Source: Rhizobium sp. (GTDB lineage Bacteria; Pseudomonadota; Alphaproteobacteria; Rhizobiales; Rhizobiaceae). Taken from it: a stretch of 64,000 nucleotides of DNA. Position 1 is the first letter of the stretch, and each line of letters begins with the position of its first letter. Shown one piece after another: positions 30,050 to 39,300 of this stretch. A program made the position numbers and the translations under genes. Below the pieces are notes generated by a model that ran no database searches, was not told the DNA's origin, and saw only the letters and a list, made by a program, of their open reading frames with translations. The stretch spans positions 1 to 64,000 of the forward strand of contig JAHHDR010000017.1 of assembly GCA_019739215.1 (NCBI GenBank), written 5' to 3'.

Positions 30050-30904
30050 TCAGAACAATCGGCGCCTGGCGCGCCACAGCCACCACTGGCGCCTGAGTTG
30101 CGACGGCTGGATGGAATTGTCGAGAACGGCCGTGCCGGCACGCTCGGCCCGGTCCAGAACAGGTCCGGTAAGTGCGACAGCGAGGAAGGCAAGCCGTGAC
30201 TTCGCCGGCAGCGCCCGGGCCTTTTCTCTGGCCAGGCGGAGGTGATCGCGACCGTAGCCGATGAAGGCGGACAGCGCGGCGGCGATCCGGTCTGGCTCGG
30301 CGCCGGCGAGGAAGCCTTGTGCGTCGAGGCCGACGGCGGACAGGATGTCACCTGGAATGAAGACCTGGTTGCGCCGCCGGCGCAGCGGCAGCAACATCAG
30401 GCAGCCGGCAACCAGTTGGGCGACACCGGCGTGCCCGGCGGCGTCCGAAGTGCGATCGGCATTGTCCGGATCGAGGATCAGGGCGCCGAGTTGCAGGAGG
30501 GAGGACGACGTCTCGCCGGCATAGCCTTCGAACGTCGCCCGGTCCGGCATCGGATCGTCATAGAGATCGAAGATGCGCGCATCCGCCATGGCGGCCAAGG
30601 CGGCCCGGGGCAAACGGTGATCCACGATCGCATGGCCGATGCCGGCTGCGATGGGGTTGGCCTGCGCATCGCCATGCGGCTGGCCTTCGACGAGATCGCG
30701 CCAGTACTGCAGGCGGACCTCGCCGGGCAACGGCTCCCGGACAAGCTCGCGCACGCGTGCGAGTTCGGCACTGTAGGCATAGAGCGCCGCCAGCGCGCCG
30801 CGCTTGTCCTCTGGCACCAGCAAACAGGCAAGGTAGCGATCGAAGTCGGTGCCACGCAGCGTCGAGAGACAGGCGGCATAGGCCTCATCGCGTCCGAACG
30901 CCAT
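30050..30904 (-). CDS. Squalene/phytoene synthase-fold protein, NDUFAF6-like
   Basis: 284 residues. The all-alpha trans-isoprenyl synthase fold is suggested by RGTDFDRYLACLLVPEDKRGAL and VRLQYWRDLVEG near the start and by GVAQLVAGCLMLLPL centrally. The paired DxxxD catalytic motifs of true phytoene synthases are not intact. This fits the NDUFAF6 lineage, which in mitochondria helps complex I assembly. It starts one base after the NDUFAF3-like stop, in an apparent operon with secDF. A longer upstream frame to 31108 overlaps the neighbour and is rejected. Confidence 0.82.
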   Translation of the reverse strand: MAFGRDEAYAACLSTLRGTDFDRYLACLLVPEDKRGALAALYAYSAELARVRELVREPLPGEVRLQYWRDLVEGQPHGDAQANPIAAGIGHAIVDHRLPRAALAAMADARIFDLYDDPMPDRATFEGYAGETSSSLLQLGALILDPDNADRTSDAAGHAGVAQLVAGCLMLLPLRRRRNQVFIPGDILSAVGLDAQGFLAGAEPDRIAAALSAFIGYGRDHLRLAREKARALPAKSRLAFLAVALTGPVLDRAERAGTAVLDNSIQPSQLRRQWWLWRARRRLF

Positions 30905-30905
30905 G

Positions 30906-31298
30906 TCAGCCTTCCACGGCGATGAGTGCGGCAGCGACCGCCCGCTCCTCGGCCAGGAGGATGTTGAAGGTGCGCACGGCCGCCCCGGTCGACATCGGAT
31001 CGGCCGATATGCCCGCCGCCTTGAGCATGTCTCGGACTTGGCGCGGCAGCGGCCGGAGACCGTCACCCGTGCCGACGAGCAGCACCTCGATGTCGGCGCG
31101 TTCGGCAATCACACGCTCGAAGGCTTCCGGTGACAGGGGATCCGTCTCCAGCTGTGGCCATCCGTAGATGCCGGAGGGAAGGCACAGGATCGAGCCCCTG
31201 TGGCTCATGTCGGCGAAGCGGAAGCCGCCATTGCCATAGGCATCGATCGGCGCCCGCCCCGGATAGTGCTGCTCGCGGATGACGATGCCTCTGGCCAT
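30906..31298 (-). CDS. DUF498/Mth938 domain protein, NDUFAF3-like
   Basis: 130 residues. Conserved DUF498 pattern: IDAYGNGGFRFADMSHRGSILCLPSG, EVLLVGTGDGLRPLP and an end at STGAAVRTFNILLAEERAVAAALI. The mitochondrial homologue NDUFAF3 is a complex I assembly factor. The start overlaps the secDF stop (TGATG) and the NDUFAF6-like gene follows after one base, so the three appear translationally coupled. Confidence 0.88.
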   Translation of the reverse strand: MARGIVIREQHYPGRAPIDAYGNGGFRFADMSHRGSILCLPSGIYGWPQLETDPLSPEAFERVIAERADIEVLLVGTGDGLRPLPRQVRDMLKAAGISADPMSTGAAVRTFNILLAEERAVAAALIAVEG

Positions 31299-33853
31299 CA
31301 GACTGCCGGCTTCGCCGCCTGGCTGTCCCCTGGCGCCTTGTCCTTGTCCGTGTCGAAGGCGTCGGACCGGAGCCGGAAATAGATCAGCATCGGGCCGGCG
31401 ACATAGATCGACGAGTAGGTGCCGACAACCACGCCGAACAACATCGAGATCGTGAAAGCACGGATGACGTCACCGCCGAAGATCACGAGGCCGAGGATCG
31501 CGACAAAGGTCGTACCGGCCGTCAGAATCGTTCGAGACAGCGTCGAGTTGAGTGAGAGGTCGATCAATTCCTCGAGCGGCATCTTCTTGAACCGTCTCAG
31601 GTTCTCGCGCATTCGGTCGTAGATGACGACGGTGTCGTTGAGCGAAAAGCCGATGATGGTCAACAGCGCCGCGATCGCAGTGATGTCGAACTCCATTCGC
31701 GTATAGACATAGAGGCCAATCGTCATGATGGCATCATGTAGGGTCGCCGTCAGTGCGCCGATGGCGAATTGCCACTCGAACCGGATCCAGATGTAAGCCA
31801 TGATCGCGATCAGCGAGAGGCCGATGCCGATCAGGCCGGTGATCGCAAGTTCACCGGAAACCGAAGGCCCGACCACTTCGACCCGTCGAAACTCGTAGTC
31901 GCTCTCGAGCGCCGTGCGGACCTTGTTGACCACGCCTTGCTCGGCCGTCTCGTCTTCCTGGCTCTGCACCCGCACCATGACGTTTGTCGGATCGCCGAAG
32001 CCCTGAACCTGGGCGGAGCCAAGACCGAGATCGCCCAGCTTGGACCGGATGTCGGCCAGGTCGGCATCACCCTGCTTTGCCTTGAGTTCGATCATCGAAC
32101 CACCGGTAAAGTCGATGCCGAGATTGAGCCCCATCGTTGCGAAACCGACAATGGAGGCTACGGTCAACGCCGCCGTGATGCCGAAGCTCCAGTTGCGGAT
32201 CCTCATGAAATTGATGCGGGCGAAATCGAAGAAGTGGGTCCGGATGCCCTTCGGCATCGCCTTGGAGCGGTTGCGGCGTAGCCAAATGGCGATCATCAGG
32301 CGCGAGATCGTATAGGCCGTGAAGACCGTCGTGATGATACCCACAGACAGCGTGACGGCGAAGCCGCGCACCGGGCCTGACCCCATGTAGAATAGGATGA
32401 TTGCCGCAATGAGTGTTGTGAGGTTGGCGTCGATGATGGTGCCGAAGGCCTTCTGGAAGCCCGATTCCATCGCGTTGACGATGGACCGACCCTGCTTCAC
32501 CTCCTCGCGGAATCGCTCGTAGAACAGCACGTTGGAATCGACTGCCTGTCCCATCGTCAGCACGATACCGGCGATACCCGGCAGTGTGAGCGTGGCCCCC
32601 AGCGCCGAAAGCACCGCGATGATCATGACGATGTTGATCGCCATGGCGATGTTGGCGATCAGGCCGAGCGTGCCGTAGAAGAACAGCATGAAGAAGACGA
32701 CGGCGATGAAGGAGATGATGGTCGCCGTCACCCCGGCGCGGATCGAGTCCGCGCCGAGACCCGGTCCGACCGTGCGCTCTTCCACCACTGTCAAGGTGGC
32801 TGGCAGCGCACCGGCGCGCAGCAGGACCGCGAGATCACTGGCCGACTGGACGGTGAAATTGCCGGAGATCTGACCGGAACCGCCGAGAATGGGCTCGTTG
32901 ATGTTGGGCGCGGTGATGACTTTGTTGTCGAGCACGATGGCGAAGGGCCGGCCGACATTTTCCTGGGTCACGCGTCCGAAGATCTGCGCGCCCTGGGAAT
33001 CGAAGCGGAAACTGACGATCGGCTCGTTGCCGCGCTGCTGGTCGAAGCCCGGCTGGGAGTCAACGAGGTTCTCGCCCGAAAGCAAGGCCCGCTTCTGGAT
33101 CAGAATCGGCACGGGCGGCGTGTCGTTGGTGTAGAGCACTTCCGAATTGGCGGGCGGCCGCGTGGCGAGCGCCTCCTCGGCCGACATGGTCGGATCGACG
33201 AGATGGAATGTCAGCTTGGCGGTCTGGTTGAGGATCGCCTTGAGACGTTGCGGATCCTGCAAGCCCGGCACCTGGACGATGATGCGATCGGAGCCCTGTC
33301 CCTGGATCAGTGGCTCGGTGGTGCCGAGTTCGTCGACACGGCGGCGGACCACCTCGATCGACTGCGCCACGGCGGAGCGTACCCGGTAGTCGATGCCGGC
33401 ATTGGTGAGATCGTACTGAAAGGTACCGTCGGCGCTGGCGGTTTCAGACACTTCGTCGATCGTGGTTCCCGTCAGGCCGGTGCTGACCGGTTCGCGGAGG
33501 TCCTTCAGCGCCGTGCGCGCAGCCTCGACCTGGGCTGCGTCCCGCAGCTTGAAGGTGATCTTCTGGCCAGAGCCAGCAAGGCTCGTATAGCCGATGCCGG
33601 CGCGGCGGAGATTGGCGCGGATTTCATCAAGGATCGTTTCCCTGCGCTCCTGGATGATGTCGTTGCGCTCGAGCTTGAGCATGATGTGGGAGCCGCCCTG
33701 AAGGTCGAGGCCCAGCGTCATCGAGTTCTTGGGCAGCCAGGACGGAAGGGTGTCGACGACGTTCTGCGACAGGAAGTTCGGCGCCGCCAGCCAGAAACTG
33801 AGCACGACGGACAGCCAGATGAGCGTGGACTTCCAGCGGGAAAAATAGAACAT
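31298..33853 (-). CDS. secDF: Fused protein translocase subunit SecDF
   Basis: 851 residues; one chain holds both SecD and SecF. The SecD half (about 1-520) has the N-terminal helix (STLIWLSVVLSFWLAAP), LDLQGGSHIMLKL and a large periplasmic P1 domain, with GTLGLIANIAMAIN and GQAVDSNVLFYERFREE in its helices. The SecF half (about 540-851) starts at FARINFMRIRNWS, with GLNLGIDFTGGSMIEL and GFSLNDTVVIYDRMRENLR. It uses proton motive force to pull exported proteins out on the periplasmic side. yajC is upstream. Confidence 0.96.
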   Translation of the reverse strand: MFYFSRWKSTLIWLSVVLSFWLAAPNFLSQNVVDTLPSWLPKNSMTLGLDLQGGSHIMLKLERNDIIQERRETILDEIRANLRRAGIGYTSLAGSGQKITFKLRDAAQVEAARTALKDLREPVSTGLTGTTIDEVSETASADGTFQYDLTNAGIDYRVRSAVAQSIEVVRRRVDELGTTEPLIQGQGSDRIIVQVPGLQDPQRLKAILNQTAKLTFHLVDPTMSAEEALATRPPANSEVLYTNDTPPVPILIQKRALLSGENLVDSQPGFDQQRGNEPIVSFRFDSQGAQIFGRVTQENVGRPFAIVLDNKVITAPNINEPILGGSGQISGNFTVQSASDLAVLLRAGALPATLTVVEERTVGPGLGADSIRAGVTATIISFIAVVFFMLFFYGTLGLIANIAMAINIVMIIAVLSALGATLTLPGIAGIVLTMGQAVDSNVLFYERFREEVKQGRSIVNAMESGFQKAFGTIIDANLTTLIAAIILFYMGSGPVRGFAVTLSVGIITTVFTAYTISRLMIAIWLRRNRSKAMPKGIRTHFFDFARINFMRIRNWSFGITAALTVASIVGFATMGLNLGIDFTGGSMIELKAKQGDADLADIRSKLGDLGLGSAQVQGFGDPTNVMVRVQSQEDETAEQGVVNKVRTALESDYEFRRVEVVGPSVSGELAITGLIGIGLSLIAIMAYIWIRFEWQFAIGALTATLHDAIMTIGLYVYTRMEFDITAIAALLTIIGFSLNDTVVIYDRMRENLRRFKKMPLEELIDLSLNSTLSRTILTAGTTFVAILGLVIFGGDVIRAFTISMLFGVVVGTYSSIYVAGPMLIYFRLRSDAFDTDKDKAPGDSQAAKPAV

Positions 33854-33883
33854 GTCGTCACTCGACTATTTCAAGTACAGGAA

Positions 33884-33903
33884 TGGCGGGCACATGCCCG
33901 CCA
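33884..33903 (-). terminator. Small hairpin between yajC and secDF
   Basis: Eight-bp stem tggcgggc / gcccgcca with loop ACAT and no clear T tract on the minus strand. It may tune read-through from yajC into secDF. Weak evidence. Confidence 0.3.
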
Positions 33904-33915
33904 CATTCACCGCGA

Positions 33916-34278
33916 TCAGGGCTTGTTGGCCGCCTGGGGCTGTTCCTTGACCGGCTCGCTCTTGACGCGGACTTCGGAGATGTTGGCGCGGACGACCCGG
34001 ACGCGGACGCCATCGGCGATCTCGGCCTCGAGTTCAGCGTCATCGATCACCTTGGTGACCTTGCCGACGATGCCGCCGCCCAGCACGATCTGGTCGCCGC
34101 GGCGGATGTTCTTGAGGATCTCCTCACGCTTCTTCACCTGCTGGCGCTGGGGGCGGAAGATGAGGAAGTAGAACACGACCAGCATCGGCACGAACAGCAG
34201 GAGGATATCGAGCCCACCTCCCAACGGCGACTGGGCGGCTGGGGCCGACTGGGCGAAGGCTTCGGTGAAGATCATCAT
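33916..34278 (-). CDS. yajC: Preprotein translocase subunit YajC
   Basis: 120 residues from the first of two adjacent Met codons after GGGAGCAA. One N-terminal helix (GLDILLLFVPMLVVFYFLIF) is followed by the family signature RPQRQQVKKREEILKNIRRGD and a small beta domain (GGGIVGKVTKV, GVRVRVVRANISEV). It accompanies SecDF in the translocon, in its usual place upstream of it. Confidence 0.95.
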   Translation of the reverse strand: MMIFTEAFAQSAPAAQSPLGGGLDILLLFVPMLVVFYFLIFRPQRQQVKKREEILKNIRRGDQIVLGGGIVGKVTKVIDDAELEAEIADGVRVRVVRANISEVRVKSEPVKEQPQAANKP

Positions 34279-34468
34279 TTGCTCCCGGCATGACAGAGGA
34301 GCGGCGCCACTCGGCCCGCTCGATGGTGGCGGGAATATAGGAAGAACACCCTTCAATGCAACACCATCACCCAAATTTGCGCGGCAAAACCGTCGCCGCA
34401 GCCGGGATCCGGCCTTTCACCGCCCCGGATTAACGTGCTAGCGCGTGGCAACGCCCAAGAGATGGAGG

Positions 34469-35356
34469 ATGGTCGCCGTGACCGACGATGGCATGATGTC
34501 GATCCTGACGGAACTCAAGCGCATCGCCGACGCGCTGGAACGGCAGGCAAAGCCGGTGGCGGCCGCACCGGACTGGACGCAGGCCGACTGCTTCATATGG
34601 AATCCGGGCCAGCTCGCACTGGCCTCCGTGGCGCGCGTGAACCGCGTCGACATGTCGCTGATCCGCGGCGTCGATCACGTCAAGACGATACTGTTCGAGA
34701 ACACGACCCGCTTTGCCGACGGACTGCCGGCCAACAACGTATTGCTTTGGGGCGCACGCGGCATGGGCAAGTCCTCGTTGGTCAAGGCGGTCCACGCGGC
34801 GATCAACCACGCCGGCGGAAAGCCGCTCAAGCTGGTCGAGGTCCATCGCGAGGATATTTCGAGCCTTCCTGAACTGATGGAGATCCTGAAAGGCGCGCCC
34901 TTCCAGGTCATCCTGTTCTGCGACGACCTCTCCTTCGACAATGACGACACGTCCTATAAATCGCTGAAGGCAGCGCTCGACGGCGGCGTCGAGGGACGGC
35001 CGGACAATGTCGTGTTCTACGCAACGTCGAACCGCCGACACCTCCTGCCGCGCAACATGATCGAGAACGAACAGTCTACCGCGATCAACCCATCGGAGGC
35101 GGTTGAGGAAAAGGTCTCGCTGTCGGACCGTTTCGGCCTTTGGCTCGGCTTCCACAAATGCTCACAGGACGACTATCTGGCGATGATCGACGGCTATGCG
35201 GCCTATTTCGGCCTCGACATGGCATCCGACGCGTTGCACCACGCCGCACTGGAATGGGCAACCACGCGCGGCTCGCGCTCCGGGCGCGTCGCCTGGCAGT
35301 TCATCCAGGACATTGGGGGCCGTCTCGGCAAAAGGCTTGTCACCCCACAGGCGTGA
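34469..35356 (+). CDS. DUF815 AAA+ ATPase
   Basis: About 295 residues. ATP site: Walker A LLWGARGMGKSSLVKA near residue 95 and an acidic Walker B-like FCDDLSF. Downstream come the sensor-like VVFYATSNRRHLLP and VEEKVSLSDRFGLWLGFH, typical of DUF815. Function unknown. Often found beside the yajC/secDF or serS cluster in rhizobia. The start is uncertain: a GTG at 34445, the ATG at 34469 and a GTG at 34480 are all possible. Confidence 0.85.
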   Translation: MVAVTDDGMMSILTELKRIADALERQAKPVAAAPDWTQADCFIWNPGQLALASVARVNRVDMSLIRGVDHVKTILFENTTRFADGLPANNVLLWGARGMGKSSLVKAVHAAINHAGGKPLKLVEVHREDISSLPELMEILKGAPFQVILFCDDLSFDNDDTSYKSLKAALDGGVEGRPDNVVFYATSNRRHLLPRNMIENEQSTAINPSEAVEEKVSLSDRFGLWLGFHKCSQDDYLAMIDGYAAYFGLDMASDALHHAALEWATTRGSRSGRVAWQFIQDIGGRLGKRLVTPQA

Positions 35357-35360
35357 TGGA

Positions 35361-35579
35361 TCAGGCCAGTTCGCCACGCATGCGGGCGGAGAGTCCGTCG
35401 CGTTCGCGGACGTGCGTGTCGAGGGCCTGCTCAAGCCGAAGCAGGAACTTTTCCGCAAGCCGCGTCGACTGTCCCCGGCGGTCGAGTTCTGCGACAACCT
35501 GCCGGTGCACGGCCACCTTGCGCCGGCTCTCGAGCACATTCATCTCCGCAGCCGCCAGATCCTCGTGTGTCGCGAACAT
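35361..35579 (-). CDS. Small helical protein, unrecognised
   Basis: 72 residues starting MFATHEDLAAAEMNVLESRR, rich in Glu, Arg, Leu and Ala, probably one long helix or coiled coil (VHRQVVAELDRRG, FLLRLEQALDTHVRERDGL). No signal or membrane segment. It converges with the DUF815 gene, five bases apart. A weak GAAACGAT-like ribosome site precedes the start. Coding bias fits the neighbours. Confidence 0.6.
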   Translation of the reverse strand: MFATHEDLAAAEMNVLESRRKVAVHRQVVAELDRRGQSTRLAEKFLLRLEQALDTHVRERDGLSARMRGELA

Positions 35580-35656
35580 CGTTTCCCTCGATAAATGCGT
35601 GGCCAATGCCACGACAACTCGGCGACAAGACATCGGTTCCGTGATGGAACGGCATT

Positions 35657-36067
35657 TCAGCGTCTGATGTCGAGGAGAACGTCGCGATGCGAGGGGTGGG
35701 AACTGAAGGCGTAGATCCGGTTAAGGTCGCGATCGGTTATCGCACGCAGGAAACGTGCCTCGATCGTGTTGTCCGGGTTGACCTTCATCAGCACGCAGCC
35801 GATCCGGCTGATGCGGGCATCGGGAACATCGAGATAGAAGGACCGCGGAATGGCGAAGGCGGTGTTGATGGCGAGCACCGCGGCCATTGGCGATATGCGG
35901 ACAAGATCGCAGCGGCGACTTGCCATATGCTTGACGGCCTTCTCGGTGAACTCGATCCGTGCCGCATTCATGGTTTCGACGAGAGGGAAGCGACCCTCCC
36001 TGTCATACATGAAGGATTCTTCCTTGCTCATATATGTCCGGCGGAAGGCCGGGGCCTGCGCATTCAT
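35657..36067 (-). CDS. PilZ-like small protein
   Basis: 136 residues. The central region AARIEFTEKAVKHMASRRCDLVRISPMAAVLAIN followed by AIPRSFYLDVPDARISRIGCVL resembles degenerate PilZ beta-barrels of alphaproteobacteria. The full RxxxR...DxSxxG c-di-GMP motif is not intact, so nucleotide binding is doubtful. No membrane segment. MNAQAPAFRRT is kept as the start; MSKEESF 12 codons in is an alternative. Confidence 0.6.
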   Translation of the reverse strand: MNAQAPAFRRTYMSKEESFMYDREGRFPLVETMNAARIEFTEKAVKHMASRRCDLVRISPMAAVLAINTAFAIPRSFYLDVPDARISRIGCVLMKVNPDNTIEARFLRAITDRDLNRIYAFSSHPSHRDVLLDIRR

Positions 36068-36192
36068 TTCAATTCCCTCGACACTGCATGCGATCGGAAG
36101 GCATCAAACCACAGAGTCTTTCAGAATTGGCTACATCCCCGGCCGGGATTTTCCCACGGTTAACCGGCCGTTGCGCGTGTCGCTCAAAACAG

Positions 36193-36218
36193 AAAAGCCC
36201 GGGATTGCCCGGGCTTTT
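36193..36218 (-). terminator. Intrinsic terminator after the LytM-factor gene
   Basis: Eleven-bp stem aaaagcccggg / cccgggctttt with a 4-base loop. On the minus strand it ends in CTTTTCTG, 22 bases past the stop of the LysM/M23 gene. Confidence 0.75.
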
Positions 36219-36240
36219 CCACGTCTTTCCTAACGCAATA

Positions 36241-37731
36241 CTACTGGAGGAAAGTCATCGGATTGACGGCCGCCGCATTCTGGCGGACCTCGAAATGGAC
36301 CTTGGGGCGCTTGGCGCCGCCGGTCATGCCGGACAGGGCGATGACCTGGCCCCGCGTCACCTTCTCGCCGCGCTTGACCTTCAGTTCGGAGGCATTGCCG
36401 TAGACTGTCACCGCACCATTGTCGTGCCGCACCAGGACGGTATTGCCGAGATCCTTCAGGCCGGCGCCGGAATAGATCACGACACCATTCTCGGCCGCCT
36501 TGATCGGCGTGCCCTCGGGAACCGAGATATCGATCCCGGGATTGCGAACGCCGTCGACATTCTGCCCGTAGCCGGCAATTACCGCACCGCGGACCGGCCA
36601 GCGGAACTTGCCGATGCCCGTTTCGTCCGGTGCGTCCTCGCCGGTGTCGGCCTTCTGCACGTCTTCGACACTCTTGGTGGCAACGGGCGGCGTATAGGAT
36701 TTTGGCTTGGCCTCGACGACATCCTTGGTCTTGCTGTCCGCAGGGATCGATGCGGTCTTGACCGGATCGGCGTCAGGACCGGGAATGACCAGCTTCTGGC
36801 CGATCTTGATCGACGCCGTCTCAAGGCCGTTCGCGGCCTTCAGCGCGTCGACGGAAACCTTGTGCTTGCGGGCGATCTTGGCGAGCGAATCGCCCTGCTC
36901 CACCTGATGTGTCGCGCCCTTTGCGTCGGCGGCATTCGCAAGCTTGGAGTCGGACGGTTTCGTCTTGTCGCGACTTGCCGTGGTGGCAGGCAGGATGGCC
37001 TTCTCGTCCGGCGTCTTCGTCGGCGTCGGCACCTTCTTCCTGGTGCTGTCTGCCACGTTGGCCGCCACGTCGTTCTTGCCGTCGACCTTGACCGGGATGA
37101 TGATGGACTTGCCGAACTTGAGGTCGGCGCCCGATGTCATCTTGTTGGCCTTGAGGATCTCGGCCTGGGGCACGCGGTACTTCGCAGCGATGCCCGACAG
37201 CGTGTTGCCGCTGTTGACCAGGACACGCGGTGACGCGTCGGTGACTTTCCACACGCCCTTGACCGTGCCGGTCTTGATCGGATCGGCGTCGACATTGACC
37301 GAAACCTTGGCCGGCATCGGCTGCCTAAGGGCCACGCTGGCATCGACCTTCGGATTGGCCGTCGCCAGTTCAGTCCGCTCCACCTTCATCGGCGTCACGG
37401 CAGACCGCGTATCAATCGTGGAGGTGCTGATCGGGTCGTAGGAGACGTTGGGGTTGCCCGGATAGGGCTGGTCGAGCGCCTGGTCGCCGGTGACGTCCAC
37501 GTCCCGCGCCTGCACCGAGGTCACGTCGGCACGCGGCGTCGGCAGCTTGCCGTTGACCGCATTGACCTTGTGGGGGATCGAATTCGTCGTGAGTGTGTCG
37601 GGCTTGGATGAGAACAGCCCGTCGAAACGGGTCACATCCGAGGAGCAACCCGAGGCCACGCCGGCCAGCAGGACCACCGCGGCAAGGCGAAGAGAAGACG
37701 ATTTGGTATTCCGAACTACTAAGGCACGCAT
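36241..37731 (-). CDS. LysM/M23-family lipoprotein (NlpD/DipM-like LytM factor, degenerate site)
   Basis: 496 residues. Lipobox LLAGVASGC at 21-29. LysM 1 is about 160-215 (VLVNSGNTLSGIAAKYRVP) and LysM 2 about 275-320 (QVEQGDSLAKIARKHKVS). The M23 domain is about 375-490. The first zinc His of active enzymes is Asn here (NPGIDISVPEGTP) and the YxHL position reads YGNASEL; only PKVHFEV keeps a His. It is therefore more likely a divisome-linked activator of cell-wall amidases than an endopeptidase. It lies downstream of pcm-surE at the end of the minus-strand block. Confidence 0.9.
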   Translation of the reverse strand: MRALVVRNTKSSSLRLAAVVLLAGVASGCSSDVTRFDGLFSSKPDTLTTNSIPHKVNAVNGKLPTPRADVTSVQARDVDVTGDQALDQPYPGNPNVSYDPISTSTIDTRSAVTPMKVERTELATANPKVDASVALRQPMPAKVSVNVDADPIKTGTVKGVWKVTDASPRVLVNSGNTLSGIAAKYRVPQAEILKANKMTSGADLKFGKSIIIPVKVDGKNDVAANVADSTRKKVPTPTKTPDEKAILPATTASRDKTKPSDSKLANAADAKGATHQVEQGDSLAKIARKHKVSVDALKAANGLETASIKIGQKLVIPGPDADPVKTASIPADSKTKDVVEAKPKSYTPPVATKSVEDVQKADTGEDAPDETGIGKFRWPVRGAVIAGYGQNVDGVRNPGIDISVPEGTPIKAAENGVVIYSGAGLKDLGNTVLVRHDNGAVTVYGNASELKVKRGEKVTRGQVIALSGMTGGAKRPKVHFEVRQNAAAVNPMTFLQ

Positions 37732-37874
37732 GACTTGAACCCACGCTACGCATTTACTTGTATTGATTAAAGCGCGTTAGTCTTACCCCCCGGTTAACAG
37801 GCGATGCGGCGGACGAGAAAAATTATGGAAAATGATAACCTTAACGGAAATTTACCATTGGCGGCGCATGCGCG

Positions 37875-38525
37875 TCACAGGTACTGCGCCACGCGCTGGA
37901 CGATGGGCAGGTAGGGCGTGTTGAAGAGTTCGAAACGTTCGAAACGGCTTCCTGTCTTCACCAGCTTGACCATGCGGGCGAAGCCGTCCTCGCCGACGAC
38001 GGGCGCGAGCATCATGCCGCCGGATACCAGTTGCTCCGCGTAGATCTGTGGAAAGCTCGGGAACGCTGCCGTGACCACGATTCGGTCGAACGTCCCCTCG
38101 CCCTGCAGCCCGGACGAACCATCGGCCTGGCGCACGACAACGTTGCGGAGCGACAGCCGGTCCATTCGCTCCTGCGCCAGAGTCACCAGCGTCTTGTAGC
38201 GATCGATCGTCAGGACGCGCTCGGCCAGCCGCGCCATGACGGCCGCGGTGAAGCCGCTGCCGGTGCCGATCTCCAGCACACGGTGGCTCGGTTTGAGCTT
38301 CAGAGCGTCAACGAGTTCCGTCGCCAGATCAACGCCCTCCATGAATGCGCCGCATTCGATAGGGATCGTCCGCGAGGACCAGGCGCTGGAGGCGTGTTCA
38401 GAGGGGGTGAAAATGTGGCGCGGTGTCTGCTCTACGGCATTGAGAAGGTCGGTCGCGGTGATGCCCCTGCCCCGGAGACGGAGGCAAAGCGCCGCAAATC
38501 CTTCCCTGTTTGCCGATTGCGGCAT
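37875..38525 (-). CDS. pcm: Protein-L-isoaspartate O-methyltransferase
   Basis: 216 residues. Family motifs: RHIFTPSEHASSAW, AFMEGVDLATELVDAL, and the SAM-binding VLEIGTGSGFTAAVMA near 80-95; the C-terminal part has RIVVTAAFPSFPQIYAEQL. It repairs isoaspartyl damage in proteins using SAM. The gene follows surE with 8 bases between, the usual stress-survival pairing. Confidence 0.92.
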   Translation of the reverse strand: MPQSANREGFAALCLRLRGRGITATDLLNAVEQTPRHIFTPSEHASSAWSSRTIPIECGAFMEGVDLATELVDALKLKPSHRVLEIGTGSGFTAAVMARLAERVLTIDRYKTLVTLAQERMDRLSLRNVVVRQADGSSGLQGEGTFDRIVVTAAFPSFPQIYAEQLVSGGMMLAPVVGEDGFARMVKLVKTGSRFERFELFNTPYLPIVQRVAQYL

Positions 38526-38533
38526 CGTATCCC

Positions 38534-39298
38534 CTAGGCGATCACCGCACGCTGGATCCGGTCCAGCAGATCGTAATCGGTAAGATCGAGTTTGAGCGGC
38601 GTGACGGAGATCTTGTTGCCCCTGAGCGCATGGATGTCCGTGCCCTCCCGGAAATCACCCTTCCGGGCATCGAACTTGAGCCAGTAATACGGATAGCCGC
38701 GGCCATCGGAGCGCTTGTCTATGTTGATGCCGAAATCCAGCTTGCCCTGCGCGGTTACAGCAATGCCCTGCACCTCATCCGGGCGGCAATTCGGGAAATT
38801 GAGGTTCATGAAGGTCCAGTCCGGCATGTCGACCTCGACCAGCTTCTTCAGCAACTCCGGCGCATAGTTCTCGACGATCTCCCACGGAATCAATCTTTCG
38901 CCATCCGAGTAGCTTGCCGCCTGCGAGATCGCGAACGACTTGATGCCCTGCAGCGTGCCTTCGATGGCGCCGGCAATGGTTCCGGAATAGGTGACGTCGT
39001 CGGCCATGTTGGCGCCGTTGTTGACGCCTGACAGCACGAGGTCCGGCTTCTTGCCGCCCAACACTTCCTTGACGCCCATGATGACGCAGTCCGTCGGCGT
39101 ACCGCGCAGTGCGAAGTGCTTATCGGACACCTGGCGCAGGCGGAGCGGCTCGGACAGCGTTAGCGAATGGGCAAGCCCGCTCTGGTCCGTTTCGGGCGCG
39201 ACGATCCAGACGTCGTCGGACAGTGTGCGGGCGATCCGTTCCAGGACCGCCAGTCCTTCGGCGTGAATGCCATCGTCGTTGGTCAGCAGGATGCGCAC
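38534..39298 (-). CDS. surE: 5'/3'-nucleotidase SurE
   Basis: 254 residues. N-terminal metal-binding motif [16 protein letters not shown], then [28 protein letters not shown] and [23 protein letters not shown] cytoplasmic nucleotidase linked to stationary-phase survival. Two bases separate its start from the serS stop, so serS-surE-pcm are probably co-transcribed. Confidence 0.95.
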   Translation of the reverse strand: MRILLTNDDGIHAEGLAVLERIARTLSDDVWIVAPETDQSGLAHSLTLSEPLRLRQVSDKHFALRGTPTDCVIMGVKEVLGGKKPDLVLSGVNNGANMADDVTYSGTIAGAIEGTLQGIKSFAISQAASYSDGERLIPWEIVENYAPELLKKLVEVDMPDWTFMNLNFPNCRPDEVQGIAVTAQGKLDFGINIDKRSDGRGYPYYWLKFDARKGDFREGTDIHALRGNKISVTPLKLDLTDYDLLDRIQRAVIA

Positions 39299-39300
39299 GG

